Shown here one piece after another: positions 15,054 through 24,531 of a stretch of DNA of 64,000 nucleotides. The stretch's first letter is position 1. Each line of letters opens with the position of its first letter. The translations under genes were made by a program, and so were the position numbers. A model generated the notes under the pieces. The model searched no databases. It was not told the origin of the DNA and worked only from the letters and a program-made list of their open reading frames with translations. The stretch covers positions 1 to 64,000 of the forward strand of contig CAJTUZ010000020.1 of the NCBI GenBank assembly GCA_910579735.1, read 5' to 3'. Origin of the DNA: an uncultured Lachnospiraceae bacterium (lineage in GTDB: Bacteria; Bacillota; Clostridia; Lachnospirales; Lachnospiraceae).

Positions 15054-16967
15054 TTATTCGTGCTGTGCCTTCGCTTTCTTCTCTCTCTTCACCTGATACA
15101 TATTCTGATCCGCCAGTTCGACGAGTTTTTCAAGACTTATTTTCTCCGCATCCTGTTCTATATGATATCCGATGCTCGCGTCCAATTTATATGACCTGGT
15201 ATATCGGATATTATACTGCCTGATTGCACTCTGTATTCTGCTGATATAGTCGCGGATTTCTTCCTCGGAATATCCGTTTACGACGACCACGAATTCGTCT
15301 CCGCCATACCGTACCAGCAATTCACCGTGTCTGCGGCAGGATTCCATAATATTGGCCATAGCCTTGATATACACGTCACCTTCCTCATGCCCGTACAGAT
15401 CGTTCACCTTTTTCAGAGAATCCATATCGGCAAAAATTACCGCAGCAGAAATCTTTCGGCGCCTCGCTTCATCCAGAATTTTGGGCGCAAACTTATTATA
15501 ACCGGCCCTGTTATTTACACCGGTCAGCTCGTCCAACAGCCACATACGGCTTAAACGGCCAAGCATCGCATTCATCGTATCCTGTCTGCGCACCGTTTCA
15601 AGCGCATTGTCTATACTCAATATGAAGTGTCGGAAAAACCGGTTTTCCAACGCCGGTCTGTAGTTTCCCACCACACAATAACCAAAGCAATACTCCTGGT
15701 GATGCAGAGGCATGACCAGATAAAAATCTCCGTTATTGCCTTTTTTACAGGAAGGCGGAAGCAGTTTATTCTTGGAAAACCCGTCATAGCTGTTAAAAAC
15801 ACCCTTTTCGTATGCAAGAGGCACCCATATATCTTCCATATAGACCGTTTCGTCTCTTCCGCGCTCTTTTCCTTCTGCCATACGTTCCAGCTCTTCGTAA
15901 TAATCCTTAATATTCCCGCACATGCACAGATAGAAATATTCCGGACCAAGCTGTTCGATATACCGCTTTGCACATTCCATAAAGTCGTCAAAAGTCTCCA
16001 GTCCCGTAAACTCCGCGGCACAGCTTTTTAACATCTCCAGATTGTCGTCTACCATGACCGATTTTTTCACATACATTTCCTGCAGTTCCGCATGTGTATA
16101 ACTGTGCTTTTTTTCACATCCGCATGACTGGGAAAAGATCGGTTTGCCGAAGATTGTATTTTCTTTGGGCGCTTCTTCCCCACGAATGACCTGTTTTAAC
16201 AATTTATAAGCCATTTCAGCCGCAGCGTATTCCCCACGCCTCACCGTTGTCAGGCGGGGATGGTTCAATTTGGCGATAGAGCTGTTATCATAGCCTGTCA
16301 CAAGCAAATCTTCCGGCACCCGATATCCTGCCTCCTGCAAAGCGAGGATCGCTCCTATCGCCATTTCGTCATTGGCTGCTATGATCGCATCAGGCATCGG
16401 CATGTCCGCCTCTAAAAACGCCTTTACCGCTCTGATGCCGCTCTTATATGTATAATCTCCCCCCGCTATCATTTTCTCATTCCACTGCAGATGCTGCGCA
16501 TCCATCGCTTCCTTATATGCTGCCAGACGCTGTTCGGCATCCTGATTCCCACATGGTCCCGAGATATAATAGATCGTTTCCGCATGGTGCTTTTGCACCA
16601 AATGTTCAACAATGGCCTGTATTCCCGTCCGGTTCTCCAAATAAATACAGACCGCGCCTTCCCATTTCACCATCAAAGAAACGCACGGCACCCCTGCTTT
16701 TTTTATTTTATCGTTCAGTTCTTCTATGATATTTGGATCATGGATGGTATCCGGACTGATGATAACGCCATCATATTGTGTGAAATCCGGCAGCTGATAA
16801 ATATTATATTCTCCATTTTCATATTTAAAACGCGACTCATAATTCCAGCCGTCACACGTAAATATATAGACGTTCGTTCCCTCCGGAAGCGCATTATCCA
16901 AAATACCGTTAATCGTCCTTTTCTGACTGTCAAAGCCTACTGCGCCCAATAATACCGCAATATTCAT
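15054..16967 (-). CDS. Cytoplasmic LacI-type sugar-binding domain fused to GGDEF diguanylate cyclase
   Basis: The 637-residue protein begins with a periplasmic-binding-fold domain of the LacI-regulator type (residues 1-290; IAVLLGAVGFDSQKR, ANDEMAIGAILALQEAGYRVPEDLLVTGYDN) but has no DNA-binding helix-turn-helix and no signal peptide or membrane helix. A middle helical segment (about 300-470) follows, then a GGDEF domain (about 475-630) with DELTGVNNRAGY, FADMDSLKKVNDLYGHEEGD and the active site RYGGDEF. The inhibitory RxxD site is degenerate (RHGE). I infer that a sugar or similar ligand bound in the cytoplasm tunes cyclic di-GMP synthesis. The ATG at 16967 was preferred; an upstream GTG at 16988 has no ribosome binding site. 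Confidence 0.88.
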   Translation of the reverse strand: MNIAVLLGAVGFDSQKRTINGILDNALPEGTNVYIFTCDGWNYESRFKYENGEYNIYQLPDFTQYDGVIISPDTIHDPNIIEELNDKIKKAGVPCVSLMVKWEGAVCIYLENRTGIQAIVEHLVQKHHAETIYYISGPCGNQDAEQRLAAYKEAMDAQHLQWNEKMIAGGDYTYKSGIRAVKAFLEADMPMPDAIIAANDEMAIGAILALQEAGYRVPEDLLVTGYDNSSIAKLNHPRLTTVRRGEYAAAEMAYKLLKQVIRGEEAPKENTIFGKPIFSQSCGCEKKHSYTHAELQEMYVKKSVMVDDNLEMLKSCAAEFTGLETFDDFMECAKRYIEQLGPEYFYLCMCGNIKDYYEELERMAEGKERGRDETVYMEDIWVPLAYEKGVFNSYDGFSKNKLLPPSCKKGNNGDFYLVMPLHHQEYCFGYCVVGNYRPALENRFFRHFILSIDNALETVRRQDTMNAMLGRLSRMWLLDELTGVNNRAGYNKFAPKILDEARRRKISAAVIFADMDSLKKVNDLYGHEEGDVYIKAMANIMESCRRHGELLVRYGGDEFVVVVNGYSEEEIRDYISRIQSAIRQYNIRYTRSYKLDASIGYHIEQDAEKISLEKLVELADQNMYQVKREKKAKAQHE

Positions 16968-17038
16968 CCCCTTATTCACTCCGATCACATTGCTTTATTT
17001 TGTATATATTGTAGCATGTTTCAGGCTTTTCGACCATA

Positions 17039-18301
17039 TTAAAGCTCCACTTTTCGTAGATAATATCCAAATTTCCCTTCTTCTGCCACGCCTCCTTCAC
17101 ATTCAAACGCCTCAAACCCAAACATCAGGGCAACCATTTTTTCTCTTTCATAAAAGACGCCCGGCACGCCAAGATAAAAACCGTTTTCTTTCCCCAGTAT
17201 TAAATAACGATAGTTATAAAATCCGTGCAGCAAAAAGCTGTTATTAGCAAGATGCTGATAATTTTCCCGCAGAATAACAAAATCTTTTGGCGCCAGTTTA
17301 ACATAGATCCTGTTATCACCGTACGGATGGATCTGCTCATACGTGGACATAAGCTGTTCCCATTTATTCTCATATAACGGTACATACTCCGTCTTCCCCA
17401 TCCGTTCTTTTCTCGCCGCGGACTTCGGCGCATATTGCCGCTCCATCGCTTCCACTTTCTGTCTTTTTCCATGGATATTCGTATATCTGCCGTCATAGAT
17501 ATTCGTTTCCGATTCCTTTCTCCCGAGTCGTTCTCTTTCTTCAGACCGTGTCCCTCCCACGGATAGCGCTTTTTCTTCGGACTGTATTCCTCTTCCGTAC
17601 CGTTTCCCTTCTTCGGACCACATTATGCTTTCGGATTGCTCCCTTTCCTCCGGACGCATTTCACTCCCGGATTGTTCCCTTTCCTCTGGACGTATACTTC
17701 TTCCGGATTCTTCTCCTTTTTCAGGCCGCATATCTCTTTCGGATTCTTCTCCTTTTTCAGGCCGCATATCTCTTCCGGATTCTTCCCTTTCTTCGAAACG
17801 TTTGTCTCCTTCGGAGTGCACGTTATCCCTGGACCGTGTGCTTTCCCCATATTGTATGCTTTCGTTTCCTTTAAATTGGAGCTTTTCTTCAGACTGCATG
17901 TTTCCCTTAGATTCCATGTTTTTTTCAGACTGTACGGCTCTCAGCGGTTCTTCCATTTCTATAACGGCCTCTTTTCTCTCCTCCGCCTCTTTAAGGATTT
18001 TACTTTCCCCTTTTATCTTCTTTGTCATAGACAGTATGATTTCTGCCCGCAGGATTTGTTCTTCTGTCTCTCCTGTCCATTTGCCGTTTCCTTCTCTTAC
18101 CAGAAGCATATCCGCCTCCCGCCATCCGCTTTCACTCTGCAGACGGATGGGAAAACTGCCGGACAGCTCCGTGAACAGTTTTTTTACCTGTATTTCCAGA
18201 CAGTACCGGCCCTGTTTTTTCTCCGTTTTGAGATAGCCGAGACAGCTTCCTCTTATTTCACCCTCGAACAGGTGCATATAAATAATTTCTTTCTGATACA
18301 T
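17039..18301 (-). CDS. DUF6128-like protein with central 12-residue repeats
   Basis: The 420-residue protein has an N-terminal domain (1-100), a highly charged middle region and a C-terminal domain (about 300-420; YGDNRIYVKLAPKDFVILREN, FLLHGFYNYRYLILGKENG) that resembles the DUF6128 domain of Lachnospiraceae. The middle (about residues 162-262) is built from degenerate 12-residue repeats of the form ESGRDMRPEKGE, rich in Glu, Arg and Ser. No signal peptide or membrane helix is evident. The ATG at 18301 follows GAGGTG. The function is unknown. Repeats and charge suggest a flexible spacer between the two folded ends. Confidence 0.7.
   Translation of the reverse strand: MYQKEIIYMHLFEGEIRGSCLGYLKTEKKQGRYCLEIQVKKLFTELSGSFPIRLQSESGWREADMLLVREGNGKWTGETEEQILRAEIILSMTKKIKGESKILKEAEERKEAVIEMEEPLRAVQSEKNMESKGNMQSEEKLQFKGNESIQYGESTRSRDNVHSEGDKRFEEREESGRDMRPEKGEESERDMRPEKGEESGRSIRPEEREQSGSEMRPEEREQSESIMWSEEGKRYGRGIQSEEKALSVGGTRSEERERLGRKESETNIYDGRYTNIHGKRQKVEAMERQYAPKSAARKERMGKTEYVPLYENKWEQLMSTYEQIHPYGDNRIYVKLAPKDFVILRENYQHLANNSFLLHGFYNYRYLILGKENGFYLGVPGVFYEREKMVALMFGFEAFECEGGVAEEGKFGYYLRKVEL
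17515..17818 (-). repeat. Degenerate 36-bp coding repeats
   Basis: About eight in-frame 36-bp units encode 12-residue blocks (RPEKGEESERDM and variants). Units around 17690-17790 are the most alike, which suggests recent duplication; outer units have diverged. Confidence 0.7.
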
Positions 18302-18341
18302 GCTTTCACCTCTCTGTGTTTAATATATATGTTGGACATAC

Positions 18342-18376
18342 TAAAAAAATACCGGATGATTTCCCATCCGGTATGT
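18342..18376 (-). terminator. Terminator after the CdaR-type regulator gene
   Basis: A 10-bp stem (ATACCGGATG with its complement) and a six-base loop are followed on the minus strand by seven T residues, 38 bases beyond the regulator stop codon. Confidence 0.85.
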
Positions 18377-18411
18377 TCACAAAGCAATATTGAGGTTCAC
18401 AATATACCATA

Positions 18412-19500
18412 TTAATATTCCAGCGAGTCCAAATAACGCATATAGTTTACGACCATAAGCGCAATTTTGAAAGTAAGTGCATCGTCAAATGTACGGATAT
18501 CCAGTCCCGTACTCTTGGCCAGTTTTTCGATCCGATATACGAGCGTATTTCTATGAACGAACAGCTGTCTGGAGGTCTCCGATACGTTCAGATTGTTCTC
18601 GAAGAACTTATTGATCGTTGTCAATGTTTCGTCGTCCAGATCGTCCGGCACATTTGAGCCGAATATCTCATCAATGAAGATACGGCATAGATTGACCGGA
18701 AGCTGGTATATCAGGCGGCCAATCCCCAGATTGCCGTATGCCGTTACCTTTTTCTCTTCATAGAAGATCTTCCCTACATCCAGCGCCATTTTAGCTTCCT
18801 TATAAGATTTCGAAACCTCTTTCAATTCTTCCACAATCGTTCCGTATGACACGCGGACATTCATCATTGCTTCCATGTTCATCATATCTACGATCGTATA
18901 AGCGATTCTCTCCAATCCGGCATAGCCCTCGTCGGGAGACAGCGCCTTTATCAGAATGACATTGCTTTCATCCACAGCCGTAATATAATCCCCGATCTGT
19001 GAAGAAAACATTCCATTTAACAATTCCGCTGCCGGATTTTCCTTATCATCTCCTGTTTCTATCAGAAAAACCGCACGCGGCACGGAAACTTCTATATGCA
19101 GCTTTTTGGCGCGGTTATAAATATCCACCAAAAGCATATTGTCCAATAATAAATTCTGGAAAAAATTGTTGCGGTCAAATCTCTCTTTGTATGCAATGAC
19201 CAAATTCTGCAGCTGGCTTACAGCTACCTTTCCGATCATATAGGTGTCTTCCCCTGCGCCCCTTGCATCCAATACGTACAGCAGTTCTCCTTCATCCAGA
19301 ATCTTTAACAGATGATGTGTGCCTATTACCTGACTGTCAGCCGGAGATTCTGCAAATTCCGTGATCAGGTTCAAAGAAAGGTCGTTCAGTTCAAATGTAG
19401 ATGCCACTACATTTCCTTCCAGATCCAATACGCACAAATCTACTCTGGTGATGGCCTTCAATTCCTCTATACTCGTTTTAATAACCTGTCCTGAAATCAT
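18412..19500 (-). CDS. CdaR/PucR-family transcriptional regulator
   Basis: The 362-residue protein has an N-terminal sugar-diacid-recognition-like domain (residues 1-140; VDLCVLDLEGNVVAST), a central GGDEF-like degenerate region and a C-terminal PucR-type helix-turn-helix (FFENNLNVSETSRQLFVHRN followed by TLVYRIEKLAKSTGLDIRTF). Such regulators respond to small carbohydrate-derived ligands. It is located directly downstream of the MsmK-type ATPase on the same strand, separated by a terminator, so it probably has its own promoter within the 112-base gap. Its targets cannot be told from the sequence. Confidence 0.9.
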   Translation of the reverse strand: MISGQVIKTSIEELKAITRVDLCVLDLEGNVVASTFELNDLSLNLITEFAESPADSQVIGTHHLLKILDEGELLYVLDARGAGEDTYMIGKVAVSQLQNLVIAYKERFDRNNFFQNLLLDNMLLVDIYNRAKKLHIEVSVPRAVFLIETGDDKENPAAELLNGMFSSQIGDYITAVDESNVILIKALSPDEGYAGLERIAYTIVDMMNMEAMMNVRVSYGTIVEELKEVSKSYKEAKMALDVGKIFYEEKKVTAYGNLGIGRLIYQLPVNLCRIFIDEIFGSNVPDDLDDETLTTINKFFENNLNVSETSRQLFVHRNTLVYRIEKLAKSTGLDIRTFDDALTFKIALMVVNYMRYLDSLEY

Positions 19501-19566
19501 ATCGATACCATACCTTTCCTCTCTGGCTGTAAAAACAAAGTTTCACAATTACCTTTATCCTTTAAG

Positions 19567-19598
19567 AAAAAAGGAGATGCACATCTGCATCCCCTTTT
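19567..19598 (-). terminator. Terminator after the MsmK-type ATPase gene
   Basis: On the minus strand AAAAGGGGATGCA pairs with TGCATCTCCTTTT (one G-T pair, four-base loop) and continues into a T-run. It lies 15 bases after the stop codon. Confidence 0.85.
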
Positions 19599-19612
19599 GT
19601 AATTCATTGTGA

Positions 19613-20722
19613 CTAGTTTGTAATAACCTGCTCTGTCTCTTTATCGAATACATGAATCTTCTCAACGTCAAACGCAAATTTAACTGTGTCACCAGGTCTT
19701 GCTGTTGTACGGGAATCAACTCTGGCTGTAATCGGGAACTCAGCAAGATCAAAGTATAAGTAAACTTCCGCACCAAGCAGTTCGTATACTTTAATGTTAG
19801 ATTCGAATACACATTTAGCATTCTGAATGTATGCTTCGGAATCATATACATCTTCCGGACGAATACCGAATGTAACAGTCTTTCCTGCATAACCGCCATC
19901 GATCAGCTTTTTGGATTTTGCTGCCGGAAGCGGAATGCTGCTGCCAGCTACTTTCAGGCTTGCAGTGTCGCCGCTTACTTCTACAACTGCATCTAAGAAG
20001 TTCATCTGCGGAGATCCCATGAATCCTGCTACGAACAGGTTCTGCGGTTTCTGATATAAGTTCTGAGGCGTATCTACCTGCTGTACAACACCATCTTTCA
20101 TAACAACGATTCTGGTACCCAGTGTCATAGCTTCTGTCTGGTCATGTGTTACATAGATGATTGTTGTGCCCAGTCTCTGATGCAGTTTGGAAATCTCAAC
20201 ACGCATCTGCACACGAAGTTTAGCATCCAGGTTTGAAAGCGGCTCATCCATAAGGAATACCTTAGGATTACGTACGATCGCACGTCCCATAGCAACACGC
20301 TGTCTCTGACCACCGGACAAAGCTTTCGGTTTACGATCAAGAAGAGGAGTTAAGTCAAGAATCTTAGCAGCTTCTTTAACCATTTTATCAATTTCGTCCT
20401 TCGGTACTTTTCTTAATTTCAGACCGAATGCCATATTGTCATAAACAGACATATGAGGATACAGAGCGTAGTTCTGGAATACCATCGCGATATCTCTGTC
20501 TTTCGGCTCTACATCATTAACAACTCTGTCACCGATCTTTAATTCACCGGAAGAGATATCTTCCAGACCAGCGATCATACGAAGTGTTGTAGATTTACCG
20601 CAACCTGAAGGTCCTACGAAAATAATAAACTCCTGATCTGCGATTTCAAGGTTGAAATCTTTTACTGCTTCGAATCCGTTAGGATATACTTTGCAGACAT
20701 TTTTCAATGATAAACTTGCCAT
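19613..20722 (-). CDS. MsmK/UgpC-type sugar ABC transporter ATP-binding protein
   Basis: This ATPase powers CUT1-type carbohydrate importers. The 369-residue length is typical, with Walker A GPSGCGKST (about 37-45), Q-loop VFQNYALYPHMSV, signature LSGGQRQRVAMGRA, Walker B VFLMDEP, the D-loop LSNLDAKLR and H-loop VTHDQTEAM. A C-terminal OB-fold regulatory region (TOBE) follows from about residue 240. No permease or binding-protein genes are beside it, so it is probably a shared ATPase serving several importers encoded elsewhere, as known for MsmK and MsmX. It lies between a promoter-containing gap of 230 bases and its own terminator, so it is probably transcribed alone. Confidence 0.93.
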   Translation of the reverse strand: MASLSLKNVCKVYPNGFEAVKDFNLEIADQEFIIFVGPSGCGKSTTLRMIAGLEDISSGELKIGDRVVNDVEPKDRDIAMVFQNYALYPHMSVYDNMAFGLKLRKVPKDEIDKMVKEAAKILDLTPLLDRKPKALSGGQRQRVAMGRAIVRNPKVFLMDEPLSNLDAKLRVQMRVEISKLHQRLGTTIIYVTHDQTEAMTLGTRIVVMKDGVVQQVDTPQNLYQKPQNLFVAGFMGSPQMNFLDAVVEVSGDTASLKVAGSSIPLPAAKSKKLIDGGYAGKTVTFGIRPEDVYDSEAYIQNAKCVFESNIKVYELLGAEVYLYFDLAEFPITARVDSRTTARPGDTVKFAFDVEKIHVFDKETEQVITN

Positions 20723-20952
20723 GTGCTTATGCCTCCTAAATTATTTGTTTGTTGGTTTCTATATGATTATACAGCGATAATCAAGTCTGGATTTAGTATA
20801 ACGGACTTTCATGTCCTTTTCCATACCATTATTTCACAAAGATTTTGCTTTCCATTGTAAATATTGCTTATTTTCCATAGCCAAATCTTTTTTTACTGAC
20901 AACTTGACGAAGAATTGCTGTGATTCTTGTACACATTGCCCAAGGTTTTGCT

Positions 20953-22437
20953 CTAATTACTTTCTTCCATCCATTTTTCCTTATAAAAAGCAAGCTGATT
21001 TTTGCCTCTCTCTTTCGCTCTGTAAAGCGCCTTGTCCGCCGCTTTATAAATACTTTCAAAGTCCGAGCCTTCTTCCGGGAAAATAGCGACACCGATACTT
21101 GCCGTTGCTGAATATTTCGTATATTCTCCGGCCTTAAAGTCTTTAAAGAAGTCTTCCACCTTCTTAGCTTCTTTTCTGACATCTCCGGCCTGCGTAATAT
21201 TTTTCAGGAAAACGATAAATTCATCCCCGCCGGCACGTCCGACGATATCCGTAGCCCTGAAGATCGTGCTGATCTGCTGCCCGAGAGAACGAAGCACCTC
21301 GTCACCGAAAGCATGTCCCATCGTATCGTTTATCTTCTTAAAGTTGTCAATATCAAGAATAAACATCATAGACTGCGCATTCGGATTCCTGGCAATAAAT
21401 TCTTTAATCTTACGCTCTGTGGCCAGTTTATTGTTAAGTCCGGTCAAAAGATCGGTATCGGCTTTTTCCTCAAGCTGTTTCTGTTTTTTGATATTGTATA
21501 TTTTACTGACGATATTGATAATGGCAACCATGCAGATGAATACAAAAATAACGGCGATCAGCTGGTACATCATATTCTTTACGTCTTTCCACTGCTGCGC
21601 CACAAGTCTGTCGATATAGGTCTGCGGAATTCCCGTCACCATTGTCCATTCATTAATCCCGGTCGGTACATATACAAGCGAATTTTCCGTATCGCCCATT
21701 TTAACGGCCGACATTCCGCTCGTGCGGTTGACAATGCGGCTCTTCATCTTTTTGGACGCTTCCGCATTGGCATCTTTTAACGCTTCATATATGTTGTCGC
21801 CCTGCTCCCATTGATTGGAAGTGCCGGAAGCAAGCAGAACCGTTCCATCCGCATCGATTAGCGATACAATATTCCATGCTACGAAATCGTTCTTTTTTAC
21901 GACCGCCTCAAAATTATTCAGCGGATAAAAAAGAAGCATGCGTCCGATTCCATCCGGATGGTTTACCGGTATACTGACTACGATCGCATTCCTTCCTTTA
22001 ATCCCATCATCCGATACAAACAGCTCCGTCGTTTCTGCCGCCTCCTTTACCGCCTCAAAGTACTCTTTGTCCGCAATGGAAACATATTCTCCCTCGCTGT
22101 TTATCCCTATTCCCGACGCATCACACAAATAGATCTCATATGTACCGGAATATTTCCTGGCAATTGCAAGCATCTCCGTGGCATTAGCGGAATCCCATTT
22201 CACTTTTTTCTCCAAAAGCGCTGCGATCGGCTCTCCTACGGTTTTATACAGTGTAAGCTCATCTGTCAGATTGTCAAGACAGGTCTGCGCCGATTCGGTC
22301 ATATTTTTCGTAACCGTATCATGGGCTTTCGACCTGCTTTTTGTCGAAAAATTGAAAACCATGACCATCAGCGCTATTATCAAAAGTACTGACGGCCCGA
22401 TCCACTGCACAGCTACCGACTTCGTTTGATTATCCAT
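20953..22437 (-). CDS. Membrane Cache-GGDEF diguanylate cyclase
   Basis: The 494-residue protein has a transmembrane helix near 12-30, an extracytoplasmic Cache-type sensor (about 40-290; YEIYLCDASGIGINSEGEY, KGRNAIVVSIPVNHPDGIGRM), a second helix near 300-325 and a GGDEF domain (about 345-480). The catalytic motif is AGGDEF, and an intact inhibitory RxxD site (RATD) precedes it at the right distance. DIDNFKKINDTMGHAFGDE is also conserved. It should make cyclic di-GMP in response to an external small ligand and be feedback-inhibited. The ATG at 22437 follows GAGGA and overlaps the end of the YesL gene by eight bases. Confidence 0.93.
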   Translation of the reverse strand: MDNQTKSVAVQWIGPSVLLIIALMVMVFNFSTKSRSKAHDTVTKNMTESAQTCLDNLTDELTLYKTVGEPIAALLEKKVKWDSANATEMLAIARKYSGTYEIYLCDASGIGINSEGEYVSIADKEYFEAVKEAAETTELFVSDDGIKGRNAIVVSIPVNHPDGIGRMLLFYPLNNFEAVVKKNDFVAWNIVSLIDADGTVLLASGTSNQWEQGDNIYEALKDANAEASKKMKSRIVNRTSGMSAVKMGDTENSLVYVPTGINEWTMVTGIPQTYIDRLVAQQWKDVKNMMYQLIAVIFVFICMVAIINIVSKIYNIKKQKQLEEKADTDLLTGLNNKLATERKIKEFIARNPNAQSMMFILDIDNFKKINDTMGHAFGDEVLRSLGQQISTIFRATDIVGRAGGDEFIVFLKNITQAGDVRKEAKKVEDFFKDFKAGEYTKYSATASIGVAIFPEEGSDFESIYKAADKALYRAKERGKNQLAFYKEKWMEESN

Positions 22438-23113
22438 TTTCTTCCTCATTTCTCTCGTCTGTATCGATAGAAAACTCATAATCCGAAACGACCGCTTCCG
22501 CCTCAGGCTCAAATTTTCTAAAAATCTTGCTGTATAAAAAAGCTGAAAGATATGCCGGCAACGAGATACCGAACATCATTACAAAAATTCCCGCATACGC
22601 CGAAAAGTATAAAATAACGGCGGGCAGCAACAATATTACTATCATCAGAATCGTCCTGGGCAGATTTAATACTGCCATCAAAAAGGCATTCTTCAATGTA
22701 TTTTTAATTGTATTGTCAAATCTTGCCAGTATCGGGAACACATAGACCGATATCATCAGCAGGATCACCCCAAGCGCCAGTATAAATATAACAAACGCTT
22801 TCGGGAACTGCACACCGGAATAAGTAAAGATCAGAAAATCCCCCGTATATACCAATATCACGAGCAGCATGAGCACCCACAGGATCGTCGCCTGTCTGAA
22901 ATTCTGCTTAAATGATTTGAAAAATCCTCTGATCAGATATCCTTCTTCTCCCCGTACGATCTTTAACAGCACATAGTGCATTCCCGTACACGCGGCGCCG
23001 ATCGTAAAGACCGGAAGGCAGCAGAAGATCATCAAAAAGTTTAAGATCATCAGATCTCCTACCAGGTTCAAAAACCGCATAAACGGACTTTCCAAATCAA
23101 AAATTCTACCCAT
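22430..23113 (-). CDS. YesL family membrane protein (DUF624)
   Basis: The 227-residue protein contains five to six hydrophobic helices and begins GRIFDLESPFMRFLNLVGDLMILNFLMIFCCLPVFTIGAA when its adjacent segments are joined, the pattern of the YesL/DUF624 family. Such genes often accompany carbohydrate ABC importers and YesM/YesN systems, but their function is undefined. Here it overlaps a Cache-GGDEF cyclase gene and is likely cotranscribed with it. I chose the ATG at 23113; a TTG at 23122 lies closer to the AGAGG ribosome binding site and cannot be excluded. Confidence 0.85.
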   Translation of the reverse strand: MGRIFDLESPFMRFLNLVGDLMILNFLMIFCCLPVFTIGAACTGMHYVLLKIVRGEEGYLIRGFFKSFKQNFRQATILWVLMLLVILVYTGDFLIFTYSGVQFPKAFVIFILALGVILLMISVYVFPILARFDNTIKNTLKNAFLMAVLNLPRTILMIVILLLPAVILYFSAYAGIFVMMFGISLPAYLSAFLYSKIFRKFEPEAEAVVSDYEFSIDTDERNEEENG

Positions 23114-23221
23114 GCCGATCAATATCCTCTTTTCTTTCCTTCATTATAGTACAAAACCGTCCAAAAAAACCAGTGAATTTACAAAAATTTTATAAAAAAT
23201 TGCCGAAAAAATATCATCCGC

Positions 23222-24478
23222 CTATTTTTTAAAACGCTTACTGATCTGTGCATACTGTGAATTCAGCATCTGGTACATTCTCAGAACCTCTGCAGACTCT
23301 TTTTCCACGCTCATCATGATATTATCGTAGAAATTGACAAATGTATTCACGATCTGTTTATCCAGACGATTTTTGGCCGCTTCCTCACTCAGAACGACAA
23401 TAACCAGATCTTTGTCTAACGGCTTCCTGTAATTCCTCTTATTTATCATACCGGTGACCGTATCGGCTATCTGTAATACTTTCTGCTCCTGGCTCATCTG
23501 ATTCGCTTTTAATTTCTTCGGATAGCCGCCGCCATCATCCCGCTCATGATGTCCGAGTACAATAGACAGAACATCTTCCCGCAGTATATTACTCAATATT
23601 TTCTCCGCTACGCCTACATGCATCCTGACGCGCTTAATCTCCTCGGAGTTCAGTCTCTTCGGCGCTTCGACGATTTCTTTCGGGACCGCCAGCATTCCAA
23701 GATCATGAAGCAGCGCTCCGTAATACAGCCTTTCCTTCATATCTTCCGTCATCAAAAGTTTACTGGCCAGCTCGTCGCAAATATGTATCGTCGTGATTGT
23801 ATCGACCACGCACTGCTCACTGCGGAATCCGGTACAGTACATGAGCATATCGCAGAACTTCTTTTTTCCTTCATTGGAAAAAATCATGAAATCGATGATG
23901 TATTCCAGTTCTTTCTTATACTCTCCCGTTTTCAGCCTGGTAAAAATATCATATTTCTTGGCGACTTCATAGAAGCGGTTCAATCCGGCTTCCGACAGTT
24001 TCGTACCCGCCTGTTTATGGAACATCTGCATATTAAACTGGCTTCCCATAGCAGAATAATAAATATCCATCTTTTCTGCAATATTGATATAAGCCGCCAG
24101 TTCTTTATACTGATAATCCACTTTCTGAAGCTGTTCGTAATCCATATGATGATACATAATGACCTTGGCCAGTTCTTCTACGGGAGACAGATATTTAAAA
24201 AACAGATATCCGTAGATGGTATGCGCCCTGCTGTCTCTGGATTCATACCGCAGCATATCGTTTAATACGCCCGCCTCCGTCTTATAAGCGCCAATGTCGT
24301 GCAGCGCCGCTACCATAACGATATCCGCAAGTTCAAACTCTTCATAAGTCCCCGTGTCTTCCAGCATCTTATAAACCATATAGGCGACTCTGGCGCCATG
24401 ATCCACTAATCTTGGGTGGATCAGCCGCAAGGTGTTCTGCATCAACACAAAAATATCTTTACTTTTAATATACTCCAT
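23222..24478 (-). CDS. Protein with two HD domains, C-terminal HD-GYP type
   Basis: The 418-residue protein carries an N-terminal HD domain (about 15-130; VDHGARVAYMVYKML, VAALHDIG, HHMDYEQL) and a C-terminal HD-GYP domain (about 220-380; HICDELASKL, ALLHDLGMLAVPKEI, VGVAEKIL, and the signature HHERDDGGGYPKKL followed by QIADTVTGM). HD-GYP proteins hydrolyse cyclic di-GMP. Both HD motifs look intact. No membrane helix or receiver domain is visible. The window also encodes three GGDEF proteins, so it is the likely opposing enzyme. It lies downstream of a GNAT gene on the same strand. Confidence 0.9.
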   Translation of the reverse strand: MEYIKSKDIFVLMQNTLRLIHPRLVDHGARVAYMVYKMLEDTGTYEEFELADIVMVAALHDIGAYKTEAGVLNDMLRYESRDSRAHTIYGYLFFKYLSPVEELAKVIMYHHMDYEQLQKVDYQYKELAAYINIAEKMDIYYSAMGSQFNMQMFHKQAGTKLSEAGLNRFYEVAKKYDIFTRLKTGEYKKELEYIIDFMIFSNEGKKKFCDMLMYCTGFRSEQCVVDTITTIHICDELASKLLMTEDMKERLYYGALLHDLGMLAVPKEIVEAPKRLNSEEIKRVRMHVGVAEKILSNILREDVLSIVLGHHERDDGGGYPKKLKANQMSQEQKVLQIADTVTGMINKRNYRKPLDKDLVIVVLSEEAAKNRLDKQIVNTFVNFYDNIMMSVEKESAEVLRMYQMLNSQYAQISKRFKK

Positions 24479-24531
24479 GCCCTTCCATCCTTTTCTTCCA
24501 TTCTGATACTCTGCCGCATCTCATGCCTGCC

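Noticed and set aside
17548..18415. Several overlapping plus-strand frames rich in Phe, Ser and Leu
   Set aside because: They mirror the 36-bp repeats of the minus-strand DUF6128-like gene, which has a proper start, ribosome binding site and domain content.
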